Assembly (NCBI GenBank): GCA_023484675.1
Contig: JAMDAP010000200.1
Location: 1-5,285 of the forward strand
Source: Bacillota bacterium
Lineage (GTDB): Bacteria > Bacillota_E > Symbiobacteriia > JAMDAP01
Direction of reading: 5' to 3'
Length of the DNA stretch: 5,285 bases
A program made the translations under genes and the position numbers. Below are positions 5,166 to 5,285 of the stretch, piece by piece. Position 1 is the first letter of the stretch, and every line of letters begins with the position of its first letter. The notes beneath the pieces are model-generated. The model ran no database searches. It was not told the origin of the DNA and saw only the letters and a list, made by a program, of their open reading frames with translations.

Positions 5166-5192
5166 ATCATCACCCCTCCTCGGGGAGATGAT
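5166..5192 (-). promoter_or_regulatory. Palindrome enclosing the ribosome binding site of the repeat-protein gene
   Basis: On the minus strand ATCATC, T, CCCC, GAGGA, GGGG, T, GATGAT forms a 27-bp imperfect palindrome (one T-T mismatch between 6-bp and 4-bp stem parts). The Shine-Dalgarno sequence GAGGAGGGG (complement of 5173-5181) lies in its loop and 3' arm, 10 bases from the first ATG. If it folds in the mRNA it would mask the site, so translation may be regulated. It could instead be a protein-binding dyad. Confidence 0.5.
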
Positions 5193-5224
5193 TTCGATAC
5201 TCGCTCCTTGGGAATGGGGGTTGA

Positions 5225-5285
5225 AACGCTCCCACCTGCTTCCGCTTCAGCTAGCTGTGGCACCGCGGCCAAGGGCTACGACCGT
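5225..5285 (-). ncRNA. Possible 3' part of a ydaO/yuaA-type (c-di-AMP) riboswitch, cut by the window edge
   Basis: On the minus strand, GTAG then CCC (5279-5273), GGTGCC (5264-5259) and CACAGCTAGCT (5259-5249), followed by GAAGC, resemble the ydaO 3' pattern GTAGGG...ACCCGACAGCTAAC...GGC, which is remembered rather than aligned. The conserved ACAGCTA core fits, but the preceding ACCCG block and the usual G before ACAGC do not. The required 5' half lies outside the window. The riboswitch class often precedes exported cell-wall proteins in Firmicutes, and the downstream gene does encode an exported protein. The palindrome CAGCTAGCTG (5248-5257) could equally be a coincidence or a protein site. 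Confidence 0.27.

Noticed and set aside
5225..5285. Cobalamin or c-di-GMP riboswitch in the leader of the repeat protein
   Set aside because: The GCCAC segment looks faintly like a B12 element, but the B12 box and the GEMM core motifs are absent. The ydaO resemblance is better, though still weak.

Overview
The window reads as chromosomal DNA from a GC-rich Gram-positive bacterium, probably a high-GC Firmicute of the Symbiobacterium type. The lineage is inference. It rests on strong AGGAGG-like ribosome binding sites, GTG starts, a lipoprotein substrate-binding protein, a terminator-type TPP riboswitch, and PaiB and HxlR regulators. No mobile element, rRNA, tRNA or CRISPR array was seen.

Left part (1-1160). 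A PaiB-family FMN-binding regulator, cut at its 5' end by the window edge, runs rightward. An HxlR-family winged-helix regulator runs leftward and converges on it. The HxlR reading frame continues about 50 codons past its domain into alien sequence. In a different minus-strand frame that same DNA encodes the last ~60 residues of a DinB/YfiT-type metal-dependent hydrolase, complete with its family C-terminus. A deletion therefore seems to have joined the end of hxlR to the tail of a dinB gene, whose end also overlaps the end of paiB. The HxlR promoter has a perfect TATAAT, with a near-perfect 26-bp palindrome at the expected transcription start that is a good operator candidate.

Middle (1160-4270). 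After a structured intergenic stretch comes a textbook TPP (THI-box) riboswitch with a 14-bp intrinsic terminator. Seven bases of the conserved aptamer core are complementary to the 5' arm of the terminator, which gives a simple on/off switch. Downstream is a tight three-gene ABC importer operon: ATPase (ThiZ-like), permease (ThiX-like) and an NMT1/THI5-type lipoprotein (ThiY-like), closed by an intrinsic terminator. Together these point to TPP-repressed uptake of a thiamine pyrimidine precursor.

Right part (4341-5285). A leftward gene encodes an unrecognised, exported, Ala/Gly/Ser-rich low-complexity protein with a Sec signal peptide and imperfect internal repeats. Its ribosome binding site lies inside a palindrome. 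Farther upstream, at the window edge, is sequence resembling the 3' end of a ydaO/yuaA (c-di-AMP) riboswitch, although the match is incomplete.

The thiamine transport operon is a known kind of system. The less ordinary points are the hxlR/dinB junction, the repeat protein with its leader, and the interleaved inverted repeats upstream of the riboswitch.
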